DNA from: Symsagittifera roscoffensis
Lineage: Eukaryota; Xenacoelomorpha; Acoela; Convolutidae
Assembly (NCBI RefSeq): GCF_963678635.1
Contig: NC_087066.1
Span: 8,089,954-8,153,953, forward strand
Direction: 5' to 3'
DNA length: 64,000 nt
Numbering within the stretch: position 1 is the first letter of the stretch; each line of letters starts with the position of its first letter. The notes below the pieces were generated by a model. It saw only the letters and a list, made by a program, of their open reading frames with translations. It had not been told where the DNA came from and did not search any database. Positions 1 through 10,149 of this stretch are shown in pieces. The position numbers were made by a program, and so were the translations under genes.

Positions 1-1098
1 GTAATCTAAGAGGCTTGATTTTCGAGGATGAGGCGTAGTCGGTGTCGTAGCCCTTTTCAACCGGCTTTTGGTTCTTTTTCGCTACCAAATCGTCCTTGTA
101 GCCATCCTCTAGTCTATCATCCGCGTTCCAGTCCTTTGCTCGTTCTTTAGACAATATAGATTTCCCTTTGTCTACAATTCCAAAGGAAGGTTTACCGGAA
201 GCTAATTGTTTCCAAATTGTATTTGGTTTTCTGTTATAGTGGATTTCGAATGAAGAACATTTAATTTTTGATTGGTAAGATGAACGTAAATTCCAGATAA
301 TCTTTGAAACGGCGTTTTGTAGTGTACATTTTTGATGCTCTTTTGAAATAGCAAGTAATTTTATTTTTACAGTGTGTACCAATTTTTCGACTAATCCGTT
401 GGAACGATGGTCAGCTACTGTACAAAACATTATTTTAATGTTGTTAGAATCACAGAATAATTTAAAATCTTGGCTTGTAAAGCAAGTCACGTGGTCTACC
501 CTTATTGAATACGGTATACCGTGTAAAAATATATAATCCTGTAAAAATTCGATAACCGTTTTTGTAGAGGTAGAAGATGTAATTTTTGCCGACGGAAATT
601 TAGAATATATGTCGATGCAAAGTAATATATATTTGTTTGACCCCCAATAGGAGTCCAAAGGTCCAGCGAAGTCTAGGTTAAGTTCTTCGTTTGGTTCCAA
701 TAATGGAGGAAGTTCACTAGTTTGTGAATTTGGGATAACAGTCTTCAGATTCTTACCCGCCGATGTGCATTCTGAGCAATTTATTCCATGGAAGTAAATT
801 TGCCTGTTAATATGAGGCCACCAGATGTATTGGGCCAAATACTTCATTCCGAATTGGCCAGGATGAGTTTCTTGGAGAGTCTTCATCATCGCGTTTCTTA
901 GGGTAAAAGGTATAACGAGTTTACCGTCCATGTAAAGCAATCCGTCGGATACGTGTAGATCTCTGATGAAGTGTTTAAAATAAAGAGAATTTGCATTGAT
1001 CTTCTCCACCTTGTTTTGAAGTGCTTTAACAATTGGATTCAACATGGGGTCGTCTTCTGTCAAAAGCACTACCAGCTTGGCGCTAAATAAAAAGGTTC
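1..1098 (-). pseudogene. Integrase of element 1, C-terminus outside window
   Basis: From about 1098 to the left edge one minus-strand frame appears open. It holds the HHCC zinc domain (THPGQFGMKYLAQYIWWPH, then NCSEC) at about 880-760, and the DDE core: LDFAGPL (about 690), IRVDHVTCF (about 490, Asp kept although the usual DxGT context is changed to DHVT) and NGLVEKLVHTVK (about 385). A frameshift separates it from the upstream linker near 1095. It would insert the element cDNA into the genome. The C-terminal domain begins near 300 and leaves the window. Confidence 0.85.
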
Positions 1099-1639
1099 AA
1101 GTCCAATGGTCGGTCCGGCAACTTCAAGTTTTCGCAATATTTTTTTAACAAGATTGGCGTGGTCAGGTAATAGCGGGTAGTCTAAATCTACTGAAATACC
1201 GGAAGTGGAGGGATTAATTACAATTTTCTTTTTATTCATATTAACGACAATTTTTTTATCTACAGGTGAGTTAATTAATCTACAATTAAGAATTAAAAAG
1301 TAAAATAATGCGGAATTAGAAATAGAAATAATTAATGGGTTTGTTTTTGAATAATCCCTTGGAATGCAATTTGAAGTACAAAATTCCGTTCTATTGTGAT
1401 TAAATGAAAAAGTTGGGAGAATCGAGTTTATAAGTTTTAGTACGGACGCTATTAAGTAATTACGTAATATAGCGTAATCGGAATTTTCCAGATTAGAACC
1501 AATGGCTGAGCAGGTAATTTTTTGTTTTCCGACGGACTAATTGATTTGTTAATCTTATTAACATTTGCTACTACAAATTCTTTGTCGTAATGAGATATTG
1601 GGAGAACTTTTCCAGATGGAATCCTAGAAATAAGGTCAG

Positions 1640-3000
1640 TGAAGCCCATATCCTTTCCTGCTAGATGTTTGATTGAAAAATTAAAAACGTAATAATCTGT
1701 CTACCCATCTTATTAATCTACTATGATATGTTTTATTTCCGTGATTTGGTGAGAGAGCGGACAATAAAGCTTTGTGGTCAGTAATTATTTCAAATTCCGA
1801 TCCGTAAAGGTAATTCTTGTAATCTTCAACGGCCGATACGACCCCTAACAATTCGAGCTCGTTCGTAGAATATTTTGACTCGTGTGGGTTTAAAAAGCGA
1901 GAGGCAAAAGAAATTGTTTTCCAGTCGTTCCCGTGGATTTGTTCAAGGGAAGCTCCCAGAACATTGTGTGATGCGTCCATTTTTACTCTAGTGTTGCGTT
2001 TTACGTCAAAATGGGTATTCTCTGTTAGATTTACAATTTCTTGTTTAATTTTTTCAAACGCTTTTGTATGGTCGTCATTCCATAGGAATATCGATTTCTT
2101 ATTAAGAAGCGGACGGAGTGGACTTCCTAAAGAGGCTAAATTTGGAACAAATTTGATGTACTGGTTTATAGAACCAAAAAATGATCGTAGTTTTTTCAAG
2201 TTCTTTGGAATAGGTGAGTCTTTTTTTGCTTTCGATTTGTCGAATAAAGGTATAATTCCTGATTTTGAGATTTTGAATCCCAACCACTCTATTTTGTTTT
2301 TGAAAGAATTTACATTTTGACCATTCGACCGCGAAATTATATTCGTCCAGAGTGGATAAAATTTTTAACACAATGTTCTTGTGGTCTACAAATGTTCCTT
2401 TGGAAGCAATTAAAATGTCGTCTAGGTAACAGTTGGTAAAAGTGATAGAACCTAACGTAGAATCCATCACTCTTTGAAATTCGTTAGCAATAACGCCTAG
2501 GCCGTAAAAGCCGGTTAAAAATTGATAAGTACCCGTAATATCACCGCCCACGATACTAAAATTGCATTGATTGCTAGTAAATTTATCTAATGCAAGTTGA
2601 CTGTATGCATTTTTTAGGTCTAAGTTAGTAAACCACACTTCTCCAACGGAATCATTAGCAATTTGCGCCGCGAAGTTGTCTACTAATTCGTGAATGTGCG
2701 GCATTTGGTATTTGTTCTTGTAAATCTGTTTATTTATAAACTTTGAATCTAAAGCTAGCTTGATAGATTTGTCTTTTTTGCAAGTAATGACTATTGGGCC
2801 AATAAAGCGGTCTTCGTCACAGTTTTCCAGTTTTTTATTATGTCCCTAGTCCTTTAATCTATTGAGTTCTGTTTTAACAGAATCTAGTAAGTAAAGGGGA
2901 ACTCGTCTTCCCTTTAGTTGGATTGGTTTTAAGGGTTCGTGAAAATGAGTGATTTTCGTCTGGTTTTTATTTTCCCAATCCAAAGGAATAAGTTTTTGAA
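1640..3000 (-). pseudogene. pol: Reverse transcriptase and RNase H of element 1
   Basis: Reading on the minus strand from about 3000: a pre-RT segment with LKGRRVPLYLLDSVKTELN, an in-frame TAG (2846-2848), then FIGPIVITCKKDKSIKLALD, VWFTNLDLKNAYSQL (first catalytic Asp) and CYLDDILIASKG (YLDD box, about 2430). A frameshift near 2285 moves to the frame with LGFKISKSGIIP and the thumb/connection. RNase H follows with VKMDASHNVLGASLEQ, NELELLGVVSAVEDYKNYL and IITDHKALLSAL, giving the D, E and D residues. The frame stops at 1681; a shifted frame (1649-1452) continues with DKEFVVANVNK, a stretch also found in the element at 62.2 kb. Confidence 0.88.
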
Positions 3001-3194
3001 TGTTTTTGATATGTTTAGAATTTCCCTATCTTTGTCTGTTTGGAGATGGAATTTATTGACTTACACTGTTTGTTAGTCTGGAAATGCGGGAAGTGTTTCT
3101 GAGAGACTTCTATCCCCACTTTAGGTAGATTGTCATTTCCTAAGTTATTTCTCTCGTGCCCTTCGGTCAAAAAGAAATGACAGTCGTTGTCTGA

Positions 3195-3377
3195 TCAGCC
3201 GTTTGAGAAGATCGGAAGTTTCACCTTTCGAGAAGTGTTTATGGCGTTATCTGTGAATCCACAGTGAAGGTCTTTGTTTGCCTTATCCACCGGATAAATT
3301 TTCAAGTAAGGGTCACTTAGTTTCAATTCATGTAGTACGTTTTTCTTGAGGAAGCTAACCGGGCTAGCCGAATCCAC
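3195..3377 (-). pseudogene. Retropepsin (aspartic protease) fragment of element 1
   Basis: Directly after the stop at 3378-3380 the same frame reads VDSASPVSFLKK, the retropepsin active-site stretch with DSA in place of the usual DS/TG. The reading frame lasts about 60 residues to 3195. The stop sits one codon before the VD of the motif, so gag and protease are separated in this copy. Function is inferred from position between the gag knuckles and RT; the Gly-to-Ala change would be expected to impair catalysis. Confidence 0.75.
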
Positions 3378-4609
3378 TTAGACATTTAAAATTACTTGGT
3401 TTTCTTTTCCGAGTCCAATATTCAATAATTTCTTCAATTCTTTTCCATCTTCGCCGAAAATCGTAGTTACGTTTAATACAGAATAATCGTCGTTTTCGCT
3501 TTGCCCAGATTTCGACCATGCGTTTATGACGCCGCAACATTCTATATCTACATGGTCTGTATTTACATCCAGAGTATCCGCCGGATTAAAATCTGTGTTA
3601 TCTACAATTTGGGTATTTACCATGTTTACATTTTTACGACGAGATCTACAAAGTCTGGTAAAATGACCTTTAAATTTACAAAAAGTACAAGTAGTGTCCT
3701 TTGCTGGGCAAACTGCTAGGTGGCCTTTTGAGAAGATTCCGCCGCACTTCATACAGTTCTTGTTTTTTTTCGATATTGAGAGTTGGTTCTCTTTTGACGT
3801 TAAAATGGCTGTTTGATTTATGTACGGATGATCCGTTGGATTTAAAATTATTTGTTAGCTTTGGGTGGTTTAAAATTCCCTTTTCGTCTATGAGTGCTAC
3901 GTTTAGTGCTTCGCGTGGGGGAAAGGTTTCTGTTAGCAGTTTTCTTTGAATGTCGTAGTTTTTCATATTGTTTATGAAAATGTCTCGTAACCACTCTTCT
4001 TCTCCTGCGGTTATGTCGCACTTTTTTGCCATTTCAGCTAAGGCACCCCAAAATTGTTCGAGCGATTCTCTGTCCCGTTCTTTTCGGTCTAACAATTTAT
4101 GGCGTTCGAATGTGACATTTGTCTTTCTTACGAAAGCGATCGCTAGGGAATCCCAAAATTCTTTAAAAGAGATTTGTAAGATTTTCACCTTGGTAAATTT
4201 TTGTCCGAAGATCCTTTCTCCTTCGTTTCCCAGTGCTAGATATAGGACCGAACGTAGTTTTTTATCAGCTTCTTCTAGTCGCATTCCATTGAATTTCTCG
4301 GTTTCAGATCTGATCGAGGCTGATTCCTCTTTGTCGTATCGTCTTTGTTCTTGGGTATTTCTCTCCATTCTCGAGCGTCTTTGGGAATCTGTTTCTCCGT
4401 CCGCCGGATTTTCCAAATTTGGAGGTGATGGGTGATGTCTCTCCGAAGGATTTAGTAAGTTTTCTATGTTTATGTTCTCTTTAGCAATTGTAGCTAATTG
4501 AAACAGATCACTCCAGTCTTCCCAGAGAATGGGGGGGGGGGTCTACAGTATGGTTTTGCCAAAATGAAGGTATTCCTCTCACGTTAGATTCGTTATTTGA
4601 CTGCGCCAT
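3378..4609 (-). pseudogene. gag: Gag of Ty3/Gypsy element 1 with two zinc knuckles
   Basis: The ATG at 4609-4607 opens MAQSNNESN followed by SFWQNHTVDPPP, matching the start of the plus-strand gags at 40288 and 59091. A run of 11 G (C on the coding strand) at 4531-4541 shifts the frame; the rest reads on through KENINIENLL, a central FERHKLLDRKE / SLEQFWGALAEMA capsid-like block (about 4110-4000) and two zinc knuckles near 3755-3650: CMKCGG...GHLAVC and CTFCKFKGHFTRLC (CX2CX4HX4C). The product would be the structural protein that packages element RNA. It ends at a stop (3378-3380) just before the protease motif. Confidence 0.85.
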
Positions 4610-4716
4610 GATAAAATGTTACTTTGTTGTAGCTAATTCTAATTAAAACTAGTAAAAAGAATACGAATTAAGATGAATTAGTCGGTAAGTTAAAACATTA
4701 AAACAATGAGAGAGAT

Positions 4717-4739
4717 CATTCTCTCCGCCGGAGAGAATG
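4717..4739. repeat. Perfect 11-bp-arm hairpin upstream of gag of element 1
   Basis: The 23 bases read CATTCTCTCCG, one C, CGGAGAGAATG. It lies about 110 bases upstream of the gag ATG, inside the expected leader or LTR of element 1. A weaker GAGAGA hairpin sits in a similar place upstream of the related gag at 59091 (58936-58952), so it may be an RNA structure of the element leader (inference). Confidence 0.55.
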
Positions 4740-6360
4740 GCCAATGAAGGTCATAAAGGAGTGAACTGTTAATTAAAGCTAAATACGTTTTGCAATAAAT
4801 GCAAAATATGATGCAATCACAACAAAAACAAACTCTTCTCGAACAGAAGCTTAATTTCCCATAAATCCACTTCTCGTACATGTAAGTAAAACTAAATGAA
4901 TGAATGCAGAGAAATGCTAAAACACTCAGGTTATCCGATAAATCATCAATCATGCATGATAATGATAGCAGAACATGAAAGCTTACTTAAAACGAAATTT
5001 TTTTGTACTACTCAGAAAATATCAGAATAACAATTTAAGCTCCTTCATCACATCTTCAAAACTTGAAAAAATTTATTGCGGATCAATTCAGCTTGTCCCA
5101 ATGTTAGGAGTAACTAGCGCCGTATTGAAAGATCTGGAGAACACAGTTTACAAAAAAACACTTGAAATTTTAAAAAAAAACGTTTGAACTGCGCGAGTTT
5201 ACTTCTGACTAGGCTGCTCGATTGTCCTTATCTTCTTGAAAGGAGAAGCTGGTCCACCCTCGTTCGGGGAAATGTTGGTGACGACTCCGGTTTTCGATTC
5301 GGTGCGACCGGGGTTGAGTTTGTTGGTTCGACCCACGGTTAGGTAGCTGAGGTTTGATCATCTGTCTCAGCCGCCTCGACACTCTTGACTGAGTGACGCA
5401 ACGGGTCACCAAAAAAATCTTGTCGTATCTTCCAAACCTTGGTTGCCATTACCATGATGGAGCTAATTTCTGTTTCGATTGGAATCTCCGAAGTGGACGT
5501 CCCTTGACTAAATCCCGACACAGCTGGATCCTCTTGAGTAGGCGGGAGTGTGACACCAGATTCAGGTCCTCTTGAGCAGTGGTCCGCGAGATCGGCAACT
5601 GGGATGCTTGATCAGTCTGAGAGTCCGATGTCGTTACAACACCTTCTGTTTCCCTGGCAGATTGACAATCGAGTCTTCACTGGAGTATTCGGCTGTGAGG
5701 TCTACTATCGGATCTCGGACTGGCTCGCTCGTTTGCCCAAGTTTAGGTGACGTGGTCTGCTGACTTGACGTTCCGGGCGAGATCCGTTTTTGGATGCTCT
5801 CCCCTAATGAACCTGCTGACGATGAAAAATTACATGAAGTTTGAAGTCTAATCTAAAGTTGATAGGGTTTTTCCGATATCCTCTTCCCTAGTCAATAATA
5901 TAAGTGTTTTACGTGATTCGTACAATCTTGAACTTAGCGAGTTTGAACAATGTTCTGCCAGACTTTTGATCAAAAAGCTTTTTGAAAGTTTTTCCTCTTG
6001 CCGGGTTTTCTAGAAGAAAAGTTTTGAGCCTGGATTAGAAGGCAATGTTAAGCCGCAGATTGTGCGAGAGCGCGGGATTTGGGGAGTCTGCCACATGGTC
6101 GTAAAAACGCAACAACCCCTCCGTGATTCATAACTTTAAGTTGTTTGAAAGATCACTGATTCTTGAATCCAATTCTCTAAACATTTTGCCTTCTTGCTGG
6201 GGGGTAGCTTTCTGTATAACCTTTTAAGCTGGCACCAAGAGTCGGCAGTTTTAAAAAGTGTTTCTATCGCATTGTATGGCTGGCTGTCCGCAATCCTGTG
6301 TCCCACTCCAACATCTGACCGAAAACTGTTTTAAATGTCCGCCCGAGTCAAGATTTTCCA
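4740..6360. other. No supported gene; slightly GC-richer block at 5.2-5.8 kb
   Basis: This stretch should contain the leader and 5' LTR of element 1, but its partner LTR is outside the window, so borders cannot be set. The part at about 5200-5800 is less AT-rich than its surroundings and has overlapping open frames on both strands (for example 5209-5412 minus, 5393-5763 plus) with no recognisable motif. I see no supported gene. Confidence 0.5.
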
Positions 6361-6365
6361 CCTAA

Positions 6366-6423
6366 TTTGAAGCAAGATTTGAGCGGTTTTTTCAGACAAT
6401 TACGCTCAAAATCTTGCTTCAAA
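6366..6423. repeat. Imperfect inverted repeat, ~20-bp arms
   Basis: TTTGAAGCAAGATTTGAGCG (6366-6385) is mirrored by CGCTCAAAATCTTGCTTCAAA (6403-6423) across an 18-base loop, with a one-base bulge. It opens a cluster of GAGCGGTTT-type words that continues to about 6556. Confidence 0.7.
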
Positions 6424-6445
6424 ATGAGCGGTTTGAGCGGTTTTT

Positions 6446-6551
6446 GAACGGTTTATCTAAAAAAAGAACGCTCAAAAACCGCGCAAGATTTGAACGGTTT
6501 TGAGCGGTTTATCTAAAAAAAAACACTCAAAAACCGCGCAATATTTGAACG
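6446..6551. repeat. Direct repeat, two ~50-bp copies, period ~56
   Basis: GAACGGTTTATCTAAAAA...AACGCTCAAAAACCGCGCAAG (6446-6496) recurs as GAGCGGTTTATCTAAAAA...CACTCAAAAACCGCGCAAT (6502-6551). Each copy itself contains an inverted pair (GCGGTTT and AAACCGC), so the block can fold. Confidence 0.7.
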
Positions 6552-6759
6552 CGCAAGTTTGTTTGTATCTCACCAATCTGCTGTAGACCTCCAAGACTCT
6601 TCTCTAGTCCGTGAGCTGAGGAATGGGAATTAAGAAGGTTATCACGTTTAAAGATAAATCACTGTTCGGTTTTCTCCCGTAAGTTTTTCAATTCGTTTTA
6701 CTGAAGTCGTCTATACTTTACAGATTTTTTGATTTCAGATTTTCGAATGGTTCTTATGG

Positions 6760-7050
6760 TTCTTAATTTGCTCTTGATGGCCTGAGTTGGTCATTCCATT
6801 TTTCACAGCCCCAATGAACCATGACCGGATTGAGGACGAGTTTTGTACCTCTGTTCTCTACTAAAGAGCTTTCGAACCCCTTTCCGTGCTCCTTTGTTAC
6901 TTTTTCTGGAATTCCTTTTTTCAATAATACGAGGGTTTTTGTGAGCACTATGGACGAATATTTTGAAAAGCAACCAACACTCTGATGCTAAGGTATGCAA
7001 ACGCCCTTTTTTCTCATCGATTAACAGGCCGGCGAAATCAAGTTGCAACT
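6760..7050 (-). pseudogene. Integrase core relic of element 2
   Basis: The minus-strand frame from 7048 opens with QLDFAGLLIDEKKGRLHTLA, matching LDFAGP-type integrase starts (first catalytic Asp). A second frame (6948-6763) carries LTKTLVLLKKGIPEKVTKEH, then GKGFESSLV and HWGCEKWND, which align with the second Asp region and the Glu region. Two frames are needed, the second Asp is not seen, and a stop follows, so it cannot code for an enzyme. Confidence 0.75.
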
Positions 7051-8449
7051 CCTGGTTAGGTTAGGTGAAGAAAGCTCGGGAAGTACCCTAAAAGAGTTTC
7101 ATAAGTTTTGATATTCTGGCCAAGCATTGTTCACTCTGGGCTCTTTTCACAGGTGTTCATTATTTTGCTGTTCAAGAAAGGCCATCAAAAAAACTACGAG
7201 GTATCCATCGTAGCTGCTTGTCCCATGTGAGATCAAAAAAGTCGGGCAAAAATTGCATTTCGTAATTGCTCTGGAATTGTGAACTTGTTTTCAACTATGA
7301 CGCAGTTGTTTTGCGCCATAATCTGTCATTTTTCAAAAAAATTGCATATCTTTGTAGATAAATGTCGTCCGCATTGTTCCTATTAACTGGTCTTCCCCGG
7401 TTAGTTTGGCCAGTATTAAGACATCAAAGAGCGCCGGGAGGCCATCTACCCTCCTCCTTTCTCAAGTGATGAGCGTCCTACGTACACTATTCGCATAATT
7501 CCGCGCCTGTTGAGTTGCTGTTGAGCCCACGGTTTGCTTTTGAACCTTAGTAGTTAGGCGTTATCTGCAACAGCTGTCCAGAAGATGCGCCAAGCTGTCC
7601 CATGCTGTAGGTTTTCTCGTCGCCGCAAAACTCACCCTAGTACTTCATATTCTGGGTTCCTTACGCGCTCGTCTGATGTCGATCAGGCTGGATCGGTTCA
7701 CCGATTCTGAGCTCGATGAAGGCAGGCATCGTTTGAGACGTGGAGCGCGGAAGTTAAGGGAGCTGGTGCTAATTTTTTATCGCAGTTGAGTAAGTTTGCC
7801 TGTTTGATCGTCGTGTTTTGCATGATTGATGATTTGCCTAAAGTATTTGTGGCTAATAACGATGTGCGCATTGAGAAACTTGATAGTGAAATGAACAGTC
7901 GGATACAATGATTTTTGACAGCTTATCAGGTTTACCATATACAATTTGCATACTGGCCTGTGATTGGTAAATCGTTCGCGTGCATGGTTTTTTGACCAAT
8001 AGCGGCAAGTTCTGTATGCCTACATTTTGCATGCTTCGCTGTAATTGGTTAGAAACGTAGTTTGCATTTTGGTGGTCCTCTGGCGTGAAATTCGATCGAG
8101 AGATACAGCAACCTGATTGGTTGAGCCAGTTGCTGCAACTTGATTGGCTCATGTTTTTGGTAGAAAAGGGGTCAGTTTTTCCAGAAATGACACCAGACGA
8201 CATAACTGGCTAAAATTTCCGTGCGTTAGAAATTGTACAAGTTTTGGATTGGTTAATTTGACCTGATTCTGAGAGCATAACAAAAACAATTGCATATCTG
8301 AATGCTTGATTATATTTCATGACAAATTATTCGTTGTAAGAGAAGGGTTATGGAGCTTCGAACGTCGGGTATCTGGACATGTTGTCAACTATACCTAAAG
8401 ATCTTCCTAAAACAAATCTGTTCTCGTAGTCAAGCGGATTTAGTCAATC

Positions 8450-8590
8450 TACCAACGTATTAATCTTCGAATGATAAGAGATATGTTCTGAAGTGTTCAC
8501 AAGGCCAAACAATGGCCAACAACTCAATTTTACTGTGTTTAGCTTCTGCTGGGCTGAGAAACCGTTATTGGAGCCATCACGTCGGGTCTG
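8450..8590 (-). pseudogene. RNase H relic of element 2
   Basis: The minus strand reads RFLSPAEAKHSKIELLAIVW then PCEHFRTYLL, equivalent to RFLNPHESKYSTNELELLGV in element 1, including the catalytic Glu in ELLA. Stops follow within 15 codons. Its place between the RT and integrase relics supports the call. Confidence 0.65.
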
Positions 8591-8699
8591 ATTTCTTGCT
8601 CCAGACACTCGCTCAACTCACTAAGGTTTGAGTCACATTTTATGCGATAACCTTTCGACTGATCATAATGAAATTACTTGGAATGATGAGGATGCTAAT

Positions 8700-8835
8700 G
8701 CAAGATCGAGAGTTATCCCGGCTTTTAACGAAAAGTACAGAAACAAAGCTTATCAGTTTATGTTCGTTAGATCGAGAACTATTCCGGCACTTAACGAAAT
8801 TTACAGCAACAAATCATATCAGTTAAGGCATACTA
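8700..8835. repeat. Tandem duplication, ~66-bp unit, two diverged copies
   Basis: The phrases AGATCGAGAGTTATCCCGGC and AGATCGAGAACTATTCCGGC start two successive ~66-base units that continue with matching AACGAAA..TACAG.AACAAA words. It lies between the RT and RNase H relics. The plus-strand open frame over it (8628-8984) shows the same internal repeat but no known motif, and I do not treat it as a gene. Confidence 0.6.
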
Positions 8836-9049
8836 GGTGGGTTGATATTTTCAGTCCAAAATATTTAAATAAGCTACTTTTTGTTCCTCGCACCCGTAAC
8901 AATTATTTCCTCTTGCAGATTTTTAACGATGATCTAAATAAAACGACGTTTTTTGCTCGATGTGATTTGAAGTACCATGAATAATCTCCTTTGTTCAGGA
9001 TTTTTGGCTGTTCAGGGGATTTGATAACCTCTATGTTCAAAATGTTTGT

Positions 9050-9450
9050 TGGTGATAACCAGTTTTATAATTTTTAGATCTTTGCCGAACAAATCAAATT
9101 TACTCAATTTTACTGCCTTTTTTTTCGTCTAAACGTTTCTTGACCTTCTCATCAAGTACATTCTAATCAAAGACTTCTCCCTTTGTGACAACCAAACTGT
9201 TATCTAGGTAGCATCCATCGCCTTCTCAAACTCTGTGGGCAAGACTTGAATTAATTTAAGCCCGTTGCTTCTCCACACAAAATGCTAAAATTGCAATGGC
9301 TACTAGTTAAATCTGGCAAAGGTTACTAACTGACTGAAGGCAAATTTGAGGTCCAGTGATGTGAACCACACTTTACCCGGAATGTTTTTAGTGATGATTT
9401 GGGCGAGTGAGTCGATCATTTCATGTATGGTGTTTGGAATTTTTTTTCTT
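9050..9450 (-). pseudogene. Reverse transcriptase relic of element 2
   Basis: The minus strand reads NTIHEMIDSLAQIITKNIPG then KVWFTSLDLKFAFSQL (about 9440-9340), matching HIHELVDNF...VWFTNLDLKNAYSQL of element 1, and later CYLDNSLVVTKGEVFD (about 9215-9165), the catalytic loop with YLDN in place of YLDD. Stops and gaps lie between. The match of both blocks in the correct spacing makes the call robust even though no long frame remains. Confidence 0.75.
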
Positions 9451-9632
9451 AACTTAGGCGTTCATAGGATTAGCGTTAAGGGGCAGTCTGATAAACTTAT
9501 CATTTTTACAGTCAGCAAAATTGGTGCTAGAAAATCATTTGTTGCACAAATATCCCGTTATACGATGTGATTGTCTCTAAAAACATTTGTATTATCTCAT
9601 TTGCTTTTCGATCTTGGAATTCGAAAGTAAAT

Positions 9633-10144
9633 TTAAATTTTGCAATTTTTTTGTGGTTTCGAAATTTCCCAAACTAATAAACAGGTTACTTTTGCACTTC
9701 CTTGTTCGAGTTGGACCGTAGCTATGACAAAATTTTTGTGAAGGTTTAATCCAAGAAAATTTCTCTTTTTGTTCTCTGAGATTATTCGCCGGCCTCTCCC
9801 TGGGATGAAAATGTAATCTTTATGGACCTGAAAAACTTGATTGGTTTTTTTATAGTCCACCAATTTCCCTACAAGGTATTTTTATATATACCTGAAGTTG
9901 ACATCTGGCAATTTTTTTTTCAGGAAAAAATCAGCATTGATTAATTGAAAAACAACACTGGGCTCCATTTGTCCACCGTGGCGTAGAAAAAACTGTTGCC
10001 CTCCCATTGTGGCTGTATACTGACGCTGCACGGTTTTCCTCCTTTTGCCATTTTTATTTCAACACTGTTGATTTGTACAACATCAATCGACATCACGCCA
10101 TATTCTGGCTCGCTGGCACCCTTATTGTCCTTCATCAGAATCAC
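9633..10144 (-). pseudogene. Retropepsin and linker relic of element 2
   Basis: The 10144-9941 frame ends with ATVDKWSPVLFFN, which lines up with VDSASPVSFLK of element 1 (active-site Ser-Gly lost). The 9863-9633 frame contains ISENKKRNFLGLNLHKNFVI, matching VDDKKANIFGRNLLPQIGI of element 4 (about 60644-60700), the end of the protease domain. Assignment is by alignment with the two better copies in this window. Confidence 0.6.
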
Positions 10145-10149
10145 TTTTC

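Larger units (their letters stand above)
1..4740 (-). mobile_element. Ty3/Gypsy LTR retrotransposon (element 1), partial, decayed
   Basis: On the minus strand the domains run gag (from ATG at 4609), two zinc knuckles, retropepsin, RT, RNase H and integrase, which is the Ty3/Gypsy order (RNase H before integrase). The integrase C-terminal part and the 3' LTR lie beyond position 1, so LTRs and target duplications cannot be checked. The reading frame is broken by a homopolymer frameshift in gag (4531-4541), stops at 3378-3380 and 2846-2848, and frameshifts near 2285, 1680 and 1095. It is an inactive copy, but conservation is good enough for confident domain calls. Confidence 0.9.

Noticed and set aside
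1964-2320. Plus-strand frame of 118 codons
   Set aside because: Mirror frame of the RT/RNase H region on the minus strand.
8628-8984. Plus-strand 118-codon frame as a host gene
   Set aside because: Its internal repeat is explained by a DNA tandem duplication, it lies inside the element 2 relic, and no motif is seen.
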